DNA of 31,760 nucleotides, from the NCBI GenBank assembly GCA_964556225.1, contig CAZKVJ010000029.1:1-31760 (forward strand), in the 5' to 3' direction. Position numbers and translations under genes: made by a program. Below are positions 1 through 7,395 of this stretch, piece after piece (within the stretch, counting starts at the first letter, position 1; each line of letters begins with the position of its first letter). Source of the stretch: CAZKVJ01 sp964556225. Lineage in GTDB: Bacteria; Actinomycetota; Acidimicrobiia; Acidimicrobiales; Ilumatobacteraceae. A model generated the notes under the pieces. The model was not told the origin of the DNA. It saw only the letters and a list, made by a program, of their open reading frames with translations, and did not search any database.

Positions 1-31
1 AGCGCTCAGCGCTACTTCCTGGGACCAGAAC
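1..31. repeat. Truncated copy of a dispersed 49-bp palindrome
   Basis: The first 31 bases of the window are identical to bases 16662-16692, the centre plus right arm of the 49-bp palindrome upstream of pdxS. The left arm, if present, lies before the window. The element ends 55 nt before the thrS start codon. It has no T-run after the stem, so it is not a textbook intrinsic terminator. It could be a REP-like repeat or a protein-binding site. Confidence 0.85.
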
Positions 32-71
32 GAGGAGGGGGAACTCCATCGAGGCGACAGGGGCGCGACCG

Positions 72-77
72 TAGACT
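72..77 (+). promoter_or_regulatory. Probable -10 box of thrS (leaderless)
   Basis: TAGACT fits the actinobacterial TANNNT -10 pattern and ends 9 nt before the thrS ATG. Transcription would therefore start at or next to the start codon. No Shine-Dalgarno sequence precedes the ATG. No convincing -35 box is seen. Other genes in the window share this layout. Confidence 0.6.
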
Positions 78-86
78 TGCGGCGCC

Positions 87-2057
87 ATGGACAGCGTCGA
101 CCAGATCACGATCACCCTGCCGGACGGTTCCACTCGCTCGTACCCGGCGGGGACGACCGTCGCCGACGTTGCCGCATCGATAGGGTCGCGCCTGGCGAAG
201 GCGGCGGTCGCCGGCGTCGTCGACGGCGCCGAGGTCGACCTCACGGTGCCCGTCCGCGACGGGGCGTCGGTCGCCGTCGTGACGGCCGACTCCGAGGCCG
301 GCCGTCACGTGCTGCGCCACTCCACCGCGCACGTCATGGCCCAGGCTGTCACCCAGCTGTTCCCGGGCGCCAAGTTCTCCATCGGGCCTGCGATCGAGGA
401 CGGCTTCTACTACGACTTCGAGCTGCCCGGTGGCGCCACCTTCAGCGACGACGACCTCGCCGCGATCGAGGCGCGGATGCGCGTCCTCATCGCCGCCGAC
501 CAGTCCTTCGAGCGCGCCGAGCTGTCCCCGGCTGACGCGCTGGAGGTGTTCGCCGACCAGCCCTACAAGCGCGAGATCATCCAGCGGGTGACCACGGGCT
601 CCGCCGACGGTGCCGACGCCGGCGAGGTGGGTGGTGGCGACGTGGTGAGCGTCTACCGCAACTCACCGGAGTTCGTCGACCTGTGCCGGGGCCCGCACGT
701 GCCGTCCACGTCGCGACTCGGCCACTTCAAGCTGATGAAGGTTGCTGGCGCCTACTGGCGCGGCGACGAGAAGGGCCCGATGCTCCAGCGCATCTACGGC
801 ACCGCCTGGGAGTCCAAGGCGGCGCTCGACGAGCACCTGCACCGTCTCGCCGAGGCCGAGCGACGCGACCACCGCCGCCTGGCCGTCGAGCTCGACCTGC
901 TGAGCTTCCCCCAGGAGCTCGGCGGCGGCCTGGCGGTCTGGCATCCGAAGGGTGCCATCGTGCGCAAGCTGATGGAGGACTACAGCCGCCAGCGCCACAT
1001 CGACGGTGGCTACCAGTTCGTGTACACGCCCCACCTCGCGAACGGCCAGCTGTTCGAGACCTCCGGCCACCTCGACTTCTACGCCGACGGCATGTACCCG
1101 CCGATGGAGATGGACAACGGCGTGTACTACCCGAAGCCGATGAACTGCCCGATGCACTGCTTGGTGTACCGGGCCCGACAGCGCAGCTATCGCGAGCTGC
1201 CGCTGCGGTTGTTCGAGCTCGGCACGGTGTACCGCTACGAGCGGGCGGGAACGCTCCACGGCTTGATGCGGATCCGCGGCTTCACCCAGGACGACTCCCA
1301 CATCTTCTGCACGCGCGAGCAGATGGCCGACGAGATCACCTCGTTGCTCGATTTCGTGCTGTCGGTGCTGCGCGGGTTCGGCTTCGAGGACTTCGAGTTC
1401 GAGCTCTCCACCCGTGACCCGGCCAAGAGCGTCGGCACGGACGAGATCTGGGTCGATGCCACCGAGGCGCTCGGAGAGGCGCTCGAGCGCCACGGCCTCC
1501 CGTACGGCACCGACGACGGCGGGGCGGCGTTCTACGGCCCGAAGATCGACATCAAGGTGCGCGACGCCATCGGCCGCAAGTGGCAGCTGTCGACGATCCA
1601 GGCCGACTTCACCCTCCCGGAGCGCTTCGACCTCGAGTACGTCGGCGCCGACAACGCCCGCCACCGCCCGATCATGCTCCACCGGGCCCTGTTCGGATCG
1701 GTGGAACGGTTCTTCGGCGTGCTGCTCGAGCACTACGCCGGCGCGTTCCCCACCTGGCTGTCGCCGGTGCAGGTCCGGGTCCTCCCGGTCGCCTCGGCCC
1801 ACGAGGCGTACGCCGGCAAGGTGGCCGACCGCCTCGCCGGCGAGGGTCTGCGGGTCGACGTGGTCGACGCGTCCGACCAGCTCGGCAAGCGGATCCGCGC
1901 CGCGAAGCTCGACAAGCTGCCGTACGTGCTGGTCGTCGGCGACGACGACATGGCCGATGGCACCGTCGGCGTCAACCCGCGCGGCGGCGAGGTCGAGCGG
2001 GGCGTGCCGGTCGACGACTTCGTGCAGCGAGTGCTCGGTGAGATCGAGCCCGACTGA
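87..2057 (+). CDS. thrS: Threonyl-tRNA synthetase
   Basis: Cytoplasmic class II aminoacyl-tRNA synthetase that charges tRNA-Thr. The 656-residue length is normal. An N-terminal TGS domain (about residues 1-65) is followed by the editing domain, which starts with the HSTAH zinc-type motif (near residue 75) and contains the DLCRGPHV segment. The catalytic core shows the zinc-ligand segment MNCPMHC, motif 2 around YRYERAG, and the TQDDSHIFC segment. The anticodon-binding domain occupies roughly the last 110 residues. The ATG at 87 is chosen because the TGS domain begins immediately and a -10 box lies just upstream. The stop codon overlaps the next gene by one base, so thrS and the HIT gene are probably cotranscribed, as in mycobacteria. 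No T-box leader is visible. Confidence 0.98.
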   Translation: MDSVDQITITLPDGSTRSYPAGTTVADVAASIGSRLAKAAVAGVVDGAEVDLTVPVRDGASVAVVTADSEAGRHVLRHSTAHVMAQAVTQLFPGAKFSIGPAIEDGFYYDFELPGGATFSDDDLAAIEARMRVLIAADQSFERAELSPADALEVFADQPYKREIIQRVTTGSADGADAGEVGGGDVVSVYRNSPEFVDLCRGPHVPSTSRLGHFKLMKVAGAYWRGDEKGPMLQRIYGTAWESKAALDEHLHRLAEAERRDHRRLAVELDLLSFPQELGGGLAVWHPKGAIVRKLMEDYSRQRHIDGGYQFVYTPHLANGQLFETSGHLDFYADGMYPPMEMDNGVYYPKPMNCPMHCLVYRARQRSYRELPLRLFELGTVYRYERAGTLHGLMRIRGFTQDDSHIFCTREQMADEITSLLDFVLSVLRGFGFEDFEFELSTRDPAKSVGTDEIWVDATEALGEALERHGLPYGTDDGGAAFYGPKIDIKVRDAIGRKWQLSTIQADFTLPERFDLEYVGADNARHRPIMLHRALFGSVERFFGVLLEHYAGAFPTWLSPVQVRVLPVASAHEAYAGKVADRLAGEGLRVDVVDASDQLGKRIRAAKLDKLPYVLVVGDDDMADGTVGVNPRGGEVERGVPVDDFVQRVLGEIEPD

Positions 2058-2569
2058 TGCTCGAGCGGATCTGGAACGGCTGGCGCGCGTCGTACGTCGG
2101 CTCCGGTGGCGAGGTCGGCGGGGTGGGTCCTGACGACGAGACGTCGGTGTTCACGCGCATCCTGGCGAGCGGTCTGCCCGATGAGGAGACCCACATCGTC
2201 CACCGGGGGCGCCTCACGTTCGCGCTGTTGAACGCCTTCCCGTACTCCACCGGCCACGTGCTCGTGCTGCCCTACCGCGAGGTGGCCGATCTCGAGGCGC
2301 TGACCGGTGACGAGACGGCGGAGCTGTGGGCGACCACCACCGACGCGGTGCGGGCGGTGAAGGCTGCGTACCGGCCGGAGGGCATCAACGTCGGGCTGAA
2401 CCTCGGACGACCGGCGGGGGGCAGCGTCAGCCAGCACCTCCACGTGCACGTCGTGCCGCGCTGGACCGGTGACGCCAACTTCATGACCGCCATCGCCAAC
2501 ACCCGCACCATGCCCGAGGCGCTGGTGGAAACGGCGACGCGACTTCGCGCGTCCTGGCCGGCGCCGTAG
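2057..2569 (+). CDS. HIT-family nucleotide hydrolase/phosphorylase
   Basis: A 170-residue histidine-triad protein. The signature H-L-H-V-H-V-V is at about residues 127-133, preceded by Q126 and followed by PRW, as in the actinobacterial Ap4A phosphorylase-like branch. Family members cleave or phosphorolyse dinucleoside polyphosphates such as Ap4A, which are side products of aminoacyl-tRNA synthetases. That makes its position directly after thrS, with a one-base overlap, functionally sensible. Mycobacteria have the same thrS-HIT-pgsA order. The TAG stop codon lies inside the likely -10 box of the next gene. The exact substrate cannot be read from sequence. Confidence 0.93.
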   Translation: MLERIWNGWRASYVGSGGEVGGVGPDDETSVFTRILASGLPDEETHIVHRGRLTFALLNAFPYSTGHVLVLPYREVADLEALTGDETAELWATTTDAVRAVKAAYRPEGINVGLNLGRPAGGSVSQHLHVHVVPRWTGDANFMTAIANTRTMPEALVETATRLRASWPAP

Positions 2570-2572
2570 CCT
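2567..2572 (+). promoter_or_regulatory. Probable -10 box of the 2581 membrane-protein gene
   Basis: TAGCCT ends 8 nt before the ATG at 2581. Its first three bases are the stop codon of the HIT gene. The same hexamer appears at the same distance before pgsA and near pdxT and tRNA-Gly, which supports a real promoter element. Confidence 0.5.
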
Positions 2573-2580
2573 GGTCGGCG

Positions 2581-3105
2581 ATGCCCGGAGACGACCCCCA
2601 GCCGACCGATGCGGCCGAGCTTCGCGACGAGCTGCCGGACGACCTGAACGCCGCGGAGTTCGTCGGGCCGTACCAGTTCCCCGACAACAGCCGGCGGCGC
2701 ATCCCGGGCATCATCTACCTGGTGATCGCCGCGATCTCGCTGGCCTTGTGGGTGAAGGACCAGAACGATCCCACGCCGCTGGTCAACGACGGGATGCTCT
2801 ACGCCGCGATCCTGCTGGCGGCCGTCGGGATCTACAGCATCACGTCGGGCTGGCGGATGCACGTCGACGAGCAGCAGGCGCTGGAGGCGTCCACGGCGGC
2901 GGTCGGCTTCCCGGTCGGGCACGCCTCGGCCCAGCAGGTCTGGCGCGGGCTGCGCAGCCGCCCGACGTGGCGGGTGCTGTGCTACTCGATCGAGGACCCG
3001 CCGCGGATGCGCGGTCTGGTGCTGGTCGACGCCATCGACGGCCACGTCGTCGAGCAGCTCGTCGAGGAGAACCCCGACGCCGCCCCCGAGGCGCCCGCCC
3101 CCTGA
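2581..3105 (+). CDS. Small two-helix membrane protein, function unknown
   Basis: A 174-residue protein I do not recognise. It has an acidic N-terminus (about residues 1-40), two hydrophobic segments at about residues 42-58 and 73-90 separated by a short polar loop, and a soluble C-terminal domain of about 80 residues ending in an acidic, proline-rich tail. The two helices form a hairpin, so both ends are probably on the cytoplasmic side. The start is set by the -10 box TAGCCT 8 nt upstream. It follows the HIT gene by 11 nt and ends in front of a hairpin facing a convergent gene. It sits where mycobacteria go directly from HIT to pgsA, so it may be lineage-specific. Confidence 0.8.
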   Translation: MPGDDPQPTDAAELRDELPDDLNAAEFVGPYQFPDNSRRRIPGIIYLVIAAISLALWVKDQNDPTPLVNDGMLYAAILLAAVGIYSITSGWRMHVDEQQALEASTAAVGFPVGHASAQQVWRGLRSRPTWRVLCYSIEDPPRMRGLVLVDAIDGHVVEQLVEENPDAAPEAPAP

Positions 3106-3106
3106 C

Positions 3107-3141
3107 CGCGACCGACGCGCCAGGGTGGCGCGCTGGTCGCG
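3107..3141. repeat. Dispersed 35-nt hairpin between convergent genes (copy 1)
   Basis: The inner stem CGCGCCA (3116-3122) pairs with TGGCGCG (3126-3132) around a GGG loop. The outer stem CGCGACC (3107-3113) pairs with GGTCGCG (3135-3141). The same 35-nt geometry and inner core recur at 30645-30679, also between convergent genes. A degenerate second unit follows at about 3145-3179 and repeats CAGGGTGGCGCG exactly (3161-3172). It probably acts as a two-way terminator or is a REP-type repeat. There is no T-run. Confidence 0.75.
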
Positions 3142-3182
3142 ATGATCGCGACATCCGCGACAGGGTGGCGCGATTCGCGTGG

Positions 3183-3494
3183 TCAGCGGTCGGTGTCGGT
3201 GACGTCGGCGAGGAGCCGCAACAGCCGGCCGAGGTCGAGCGCATCGCGCCGCAGCGCGTCGAGGTCGGCGTCGGTCCACGCGTCGGCGGGACGGTCGTGG
3301 ATCGCGTCGGCGATGGCCGCCGGATCGGCCGGCACGTGGAGCCGGTCGGCGGCTTGGCGGACGACCGCGGTGATGTCGGCGAGGATGGCGTGCACGTGCT
3401 CGTCGTCGGGTGAGGCGTCGCCGAGCGCCTCGGTGCGGCGGCGGCCGAGCGAGCGGAACGCCACCGCCAGGTCGCTGGGCGAGCTCTCGGTCAT
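3183..3494 (-). CDS. Small helical protein coupled to the EF-G-like gene
   Basis: A 103-residue soluble protein without a recognised family. It is rich in Ala, Asp and Arg and appears almost entirely alpha-helical. There is no signal peptide or membrane segment. Its ATG lies 4 nt after the stop codon of the EF-G-like gene on the same strand, so the two are almost certainly cotranscribed and perhaps translationally coupled. It converges on the 2581 gene, with the hairpin repeat between them. GC-rich third positions and tight packing support a real gene. Any role with the GTPase is inference. Confidence 0.7.
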   Translation of the reverse strand: MTESSPSDLAVAFRSLGRRRTEALGDASPDDEHVHAILADITAVVRQAADRLHVPADPAAIADAIHDRPADAWTDADLDALRRDALDLGRLLRLLADVTDTDR

Positions 3495-3498
3495 GTGC

Positions 3499-5583
3499 TC
3501 AGGACTTTTCGGCCGCGGCGCGGGCGGCCTTCACGGCGTCGACGAGGTGTGCCGGCAGCACGTCGTAGTGGTCGTGCTCGACGCGGAACCGGCCCCGACC
3601 ACCGGTCATCGAGCGGAGGTCGATGGCGTAGCGGAGCACCTCGGAGGTGGGCACCAGAGCGGTGACACGGTGGGTCCCGCCGTCGAGGGCCTCCGTTCCC
3701 TGCACGCGTCCACGCCGAGCGTTGATGTCACCGAGCACGTCGCCCTGGAACGAGGCCGGGACCTCCACCTCGAGGCGCGAGATCGGCTCGAGCACGACGA
3801 CGCCGGCCGCGGCCATGGCGTCCTTGAAGCCCTGTGACGCTGCGGTCTTGAACGCCATCTCGGACGAGTCGACGCTGTGGTACTTGCCGTCGTAGCACTC
3901 GACGCGCACGTCGACCACCGGGAACCCGTTGACGCCGCCGGATCCCATCGTCTCTTCGACACCCTTTTGCACCGCAGGGATGTACTGGCGGGGGATGGCG
4001 CCGCCGACGATCGAGTCGACGAACTCGAACCCGGCGCCCCGCTCGAGCGGCGCGACCCGGAGGAAGGCTACGGCGTACTGACCGTGTCCGCCGGTCTGCT
4101 TCTTCACCTTGCCCTCGGCCTGACCCGTGCCGACGACCGTCTCCCGGTACGCCACTCTCACCGGTGCGGTGTCGACGTTGACGCCGAACTTGCGCCCGAG
4201 CCGCTCGAGGGTGACGGCGACATGGGTGTCGCCCACGCCGCGCAGCAGGGTCTGGTGGGTCTCCTCGTCACGCTCGACCACCAGCGACGGGTCCTCGGCC
4301 TGCAGCCGCCCCAGCGCGGTGCCCAGCTTGTCCTCGTCGGCCTGCGTGCGGGGCGTGACGGCGACCGGGTACACCGCGGGTGGCGGCGTCGGTGGTTCGA
4401 CGCGCACCGGGCTGCCCTTGGGGGCGAGCGTGTCGCCGGTTCGGGTGTGGGTGAGCTTGGCGACGGCGGCGATGTCGCCAGCGACGACGGCGCTGACCGA
4501 GGTCTGATCCTTGCCCCGCAGGGTGAACAGCGCGTGCAGCCGCTCGTCGGTGCCTGAGGTGCTGTTCACCAGGTGATCGTCGGCCTTGACCGTGCCCGAC
4601 AGCACCTTGAACAGCGACAGCTGGCCGACGAACGGGTCGGCGAGCGTCTTGAAGACGTAGGCGAGCGCCTGGCCACCGGCGTCGGCGGCCACCTCGACCA
4701 CGGTGTCTCCTGCCGTCACGGCGACGGGGCGGTCGGCGGGGGAGGGGCCCAGCTCGCAGATGAAGTCGGCGAGGCGGTCGATGCCGACGCCGGTGAGCGC
4801 GGACCCGAGCAGGACCGGGAACTCGGTGCCCTCGAGCACCTCGTGGGCGAGGGTGCGCTCGAGCTCTTCGACGGTGGGAACCTCTCCGGACAGGTAGCGC
4901 TCGAGCTGCTCGTCGTCGCCGGACACGATCTCCTCGACCAGCTGGTCGTGCAGCTCGTGCTCCTCGTCGGCGACGTCGGCCGGCATGGCCTCTGCGTGGT
5001 GGGTGCCGCCCGGCTCGTACTCGAAGGCCTGGTCGGTGAGCACGTCGGCGATCCCGTGCAGCGCAGCCTCCTCGCCGAGCGGGAGCTCCAGTGCGGCGAA
5101 CCCGCTGCCGAGGGTGGTCCGGAGCTGGTCGAGCACCCGGTGGAAGTCGGCGCGCTCTTTGTCCTCCTTGCTCACGAAGACCATCCGGGGGATGCGCCGG
5201 TCGGCGCAGTACCGCCAGAGGACCTCCGTCTGCACCTCGACGCCCTCGACGGCGCTCACCACGAACACCGCCAGGTCGGCGACCGCGAGCGCCGCCTCCG
5301 CCTCGCCGACGAAGTCGGCGTAGCCGGGCGTGTCGATCAGGTTGACCCGAAAGGAGCGGCCGTCCTCGAGCGTCCAGTCGAAAGGAGCGAGTGCGAGCGA
5401 CAGTGAGATGTGGCGCTTGTGCTCCTCGGGCTCGGTGTCGAGCACGCTCGTGCCGTCGTCGACCTTCCCCGCTCGGTTGAGCACCCCGGCCCGCACCAGC
5501 AGCGCCTCGGCCAGCGTGGTCTTCCCGGACCCGGAGTGGCCGACCAGCGCCACGTTGCGGATCTGCGTCGTCGCTCGGCTCAC
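3499..5583 (-). CDS. Elongation factor G-like GTPase (EF-G2 type)
   Basis: A 694-residue translational-GTPase paralogue with the EF-G domain order. G1 is GHSGSGKT (residues 15-22), unlike the GHVDHGKT-type motif of true EF-G, which marks the EF-G2-like branch. G3 is DTPGYADF. G4 reads SKED (138-141) instead of NKxD. The domain IV segment with YDGKYHSVDSSE and the domain V region are intact. Mycobacteria have a comparable EF-G2. Its exact cellular role is not established here; it is not the main translocase. I prefer the GTG at 5583: it is preceded by GGAG with 5-nt spacing, and the likely -10 box TACAGT lies at 5629-5624. An in-frame ATG at 5634 would add 17 weakly conserved-looking residues. 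The gene is divergent from pgsA and coupled to the 3183 gene. Confidence 0.92.
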   Translation of the reverse strand: MSRATTQIRNVALVGHSGSGKTTLAEALLVRAGVLNRAGKVDDGTSVLDTEPEEHKRHISLSLALAPFDWTLEDGRSFRVNLIDTPGYADFVGEAEAALAVADLAVFVVSAVEGVEVQTEVLWRYCADRRIPRMVFVSKEDKERADFHRVLDQLRTTLGSGFAALELPLGEEAALHGIADVLTDQAFEYEPGGTHHAEAMPADVADEEHELHDQLVEEIVSGDDEQLERYLSGEVPTVEELERTLAHEVLEGTEFPVLLGSALTGVGIDRLADFICELGPSPADRPVAVTAGDTVVEVAADAGGQALAYVFKTLADPFVGQLSLFKVLSGTVKADDHLVNSTSGTDERLHALFTLRGKDQTSVSAVVAGDIAAVAKLTHTRTGDTLAPKGSPVRVEPPTPPPAVYPVAVTPRTQADEDKLGTALGRLQAEDPSLVVERDEETHQTLLRGVGDTHVAVTLERLGRKFGVNVDTAPVRVAYRETVVGTGQAEGKVKKQTGGHGQYAVAFLRVAPLERGAGFEFVDSIVGGAIPRQYIPAVQKGVEETMGSGGVNGFPVVDVRVECYDGKYHSVDSSEMAFKTAASQGFKDAMAAAGVVVLEPISRLEVEVPASFQGDVLGDINARRGRVQGTEALDGGTHRVTALVPTSEVLRYAIDLRSMTGGRGRFRVEHDHYDVLPAHLVDAVKAARAAAEKS

Positions 5584-5623
5584 GGCATCTCCCTCGACTG
5601 GACCTGTGGTCTCACTGCCCGGG

Positions 5624-5629
5624 ACTGTA
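5624..5629 (-). promoter_or_regulatory. Possible -10 box of the EF-G-like gene
   Basis: TACAGT on the minus strand matches TANNNT. It would give a leader of about 30 nt carrying the GGAG ribosome-binding site before the GTG at 5583. If it is the promoter, the ATG at 5634 cannot be the start. Confidence 0.4.
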
Positions 5630-5671
5630 GCCATCAGCGCGAGTGAGCGCCGCTGGCGACGGCGCGGGGAG

Positions 5672-5677
5672 TAGCCT
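5672..5677 (+). promoter_or_regulatory. Probable -10 box of pgsA (leaderless)
   Basis: TAGCCT ends 7 nt before the ATG at 5685. This decides the pgsA start against an in-frame GTG at 5643, which would lie upstream of the transcript. Confidence 0.55.
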
Positions 5678-5684
5678 TGCGGCG

Positions 5685-6371
5685 ATGTTCGACGGCCGCT
5701 TCCGGGCCCCCATCGAGAAGGCCGTCAAGCCGGTCGGCAACGGTCTGCGCAAGACGGGTTTGACCCCCGACCATCTCACCATCCTCGGGCTGGTGGTCGG
5801 CGTGGGCGCCGCGGTCGCCATCGGCTCCGGGCATCTCGGCTGGGGGCTGGTGCTGGTGATCCTGGCCGCCGTGCCGGATCTGCTCGACGGCGCGCTGGCC
5901 AAGGCGTCGGACTCGGCGAGCCAGCGGGGAGCGTTCTTCGACTCGGTGATCGACCGGGTCACCGATGCGCTCCTGTTCGCCGGTGTGGCCTGGTACCTCG
6001 CCACCGGCGACGAGCCCCTCGAGGCGATGCTCCCGTTCGGCATCATGGCCGTCTCGGCGATCATCTCCTACGAGCGTGCCAAGGCCGAGTCGCTCGGGCT
6101 GTACGCCAAGGGTGGGCTCATGGAGCGGGCCGAGCGCGTGATCCTGCTGTGCGTCGGCCTGCTGTTCAGTGCGCTCCTCGTGCCGATCCTCTGGGTGATG
6201 CTGGTGCTCACCGCGGTCACGGCGATCCAGCGCTTCGTGCTGGTCTGGAAGCAGGCCGCGGTCGCGCCCGTCACCGCGGCCCGCATCGAGATGCGTCGCT
6301 CGCGGCGTCAGTCGCGCCGCGCCGTCCGTGCTCACCGGCGCACCAGCGTGCGCCGCGGCCGTCGCAGCTGA
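5685..6371 (+). CDS. pgsA: CDP-alcohol phosphatidyltransferase, likely phosphatidylinositol phosphate synthase
   Basis: A 228-residue integral membrane enzyme that transfers a phosphatidyl group from CDP-diacylglycerol to an alcohol. The CDP-alcohol motif is D65-x2-D68-G69-x2-A72-K73-x8-G82-x3-D86-x3-D90. The four metal/nucleotide aspartates are present, but the usual Arg after A72 is Lys. About six hydrophobic segments follow the family pattern, and the C-terminus is strongly Arg-rich. Position before the acyltransferase and pimA argues for an inositol-phosphate acceptor, as for mycobacterial PgsA1, rather than glycerol-phosphate; that is inference from context. The next gene starts 17 nt downstream. 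Confidence 0.88.
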   Translation: MFDGRFRAPIEKAVKPVGNGLRKTGLTPDHLTILGLVVGVGAAVAIGSGHLGWGLVLVILAAVPDLLDGALAKASDSASQRGAFFDSVIDRVTDALLFAGVAWYLATGDEPLEAMLPFGIMAVSAIISYERAKAESLGLYAKGGLMERAERVILLCVGLLFSALLVPILWVMLVLTAVTAIQRFVLVWKQAAVAPVTAARIEMRRSRRQSRRAVRAHRRTSVRRGRRS

Positions 6372-6388
6372 GCGGGCCGGGCCCGGCC

Positions 6389-7306
6389 ATGGCACCCACC
6401 AGGACCGTCGGTCGGGACGCGCTCACGCTCGGGACCTACCGACTGGGCGCCGCGATCGCCCGGGCGCTGCCGGGACCGATCGCCACCGGGACGGCGACGG
6501 CGCTCGGCGCCACGATGGCGACCGCCATGGTCGAGCGGCGCGACATGGTCGAGCGGCACCTGCGCCGTGCAGATCCGAGTCTGCGCGGCTTCGCGCTCCG
6601 GCGGGCGTCGCAGCGGGCGTTCGACTGGTACGCCCGCTACTGGGTCGAGAGCTTCAAGTTGCCGACCATGTCTCGCCGCACCGTCGACCGGTGGTTCAGC
6701 GTCGACGGCTTCGACCGCATATCGGCCGGGCTCGAGCACGGCAACGGTGTGATCCTCGCCCTGCCGCACCTCGGGGGGTGGGAGTGGGCGGGGCGGTGGA
6801 TGTGCGACCAGGGCTACTCGCTCACCGTCGTGGTGGAGGCGCTCGACCCGCCGGAGCTGTTCGAGTGGTTCGCCGACCTGCGCGCCGACCTGGGCATGAA
6901 CGTGGTGCCACTCGGCCCCGCAGCCGGCCCGGCCGTGGCGAAGGCGCTGCGCGACAACCACGTCGTGTGCCTCTTGTGCGATCGCGACCTCGGCGGCGGC
7001 GGGGTGGAGGTGGAGTTCTTCGGGGAGCGCACGCGGCTGCCGGCCGGGCCGGCCACGCTCGGGCTGCGCGCTGGTGCCCCGGTGCTGCCGACCGCCGTCT
7101 ACTTCACCGATCGCGGAGGGTACGGCCATCACGCCATCGTGCGCCCCGCACTGGACATGACGCGCAGCGGTGATGGCCTGCGGGCCGACGTCGCTCGGGT
7201 CACCCAGGCGCTGGCACACGAGCTGGAGAGGTTGATCCGCCGGGCCCCCGACCAGTGGCACCTGTTCCAGCCGAACTGGCCGAGCGACCCGGGCTACGAG
7301 GGCTGA
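6389..7306 (+). CDS. Lipid acyltransferase, PatA/LpxL-like (PIM acylation)
   Basis: A 305-residue member of the lysophospholipid/lipid A acyltransferase family. The catalytic HxxxxE motif is HLGGWE (H127 to E132), followed by the family block CDRDLGGGG and the conserved hydrophobic C-terminal half. Placed between pgsA and, further on, pimA, it corresponds to the mycobacterial PatA gene, which acylates a mannose of phosphatidylinositol mannosides at the inner face of the membrane. The ATG at 6389 starts 17 nt after pgsA, consistent with one transcript; the reading frame is open further upstream but would overlap pgsA. Substrate assignment rests on context. Confidence 0.88.
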   Translation: MAPTRTVGRDALTLGTYRLGAAIARALPGPIATGTATALGATMATAMVERRDMVERHLRRADPSLRGFALRRASQRAFDWYARYWVESFKLPTMSRRTVDRWFSVDGFDRISAGLEHGNGVILALPHLGGWEWAGRWMCDQGYSLTVVVEALDPPELFEWFADLRADLGMNVVPLGPAAGPAVAKALRDNHVVCLLCDRDLGGGGVEVEFFGERTRLPAGPATLGLRAGAPVLPTAVYFTDRGGYGHHAIVRPALDMTRSGDGLRADVARVTQALAHELERLIRRAPDQWHLFQPNWPSDPGYEG

Positions 7307-7395
7307 CGGCGTCATCTCGCGCGGGCTCTCAGATGCGATTCCCCGCGCTGGGAGCGGGAGATGCACCACGGAAGCGGCCTCGTGGCGAGTAGGGC

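Noticed and set aside
1..86. T-box leader before thrS
   Set aside because: Too short a region and no T-box sequence; the -10 box sits next to the ATG, and the palindrome lies upstream of the likely transcript.
663..1802. Long open frame antisense to thrS
   Set aside because: It is a shadow of high GC coding sequence; the protein is Arg/Val/Gly-rich without family features, while thrS on the other strand is complete.
5643..5684. Upstream GTG start for pgsA
   Set aside because: It would precede the TAGCCT -10 box and add 14 low-complexity residues; the ATG at 5685 fits the family N-terminus.
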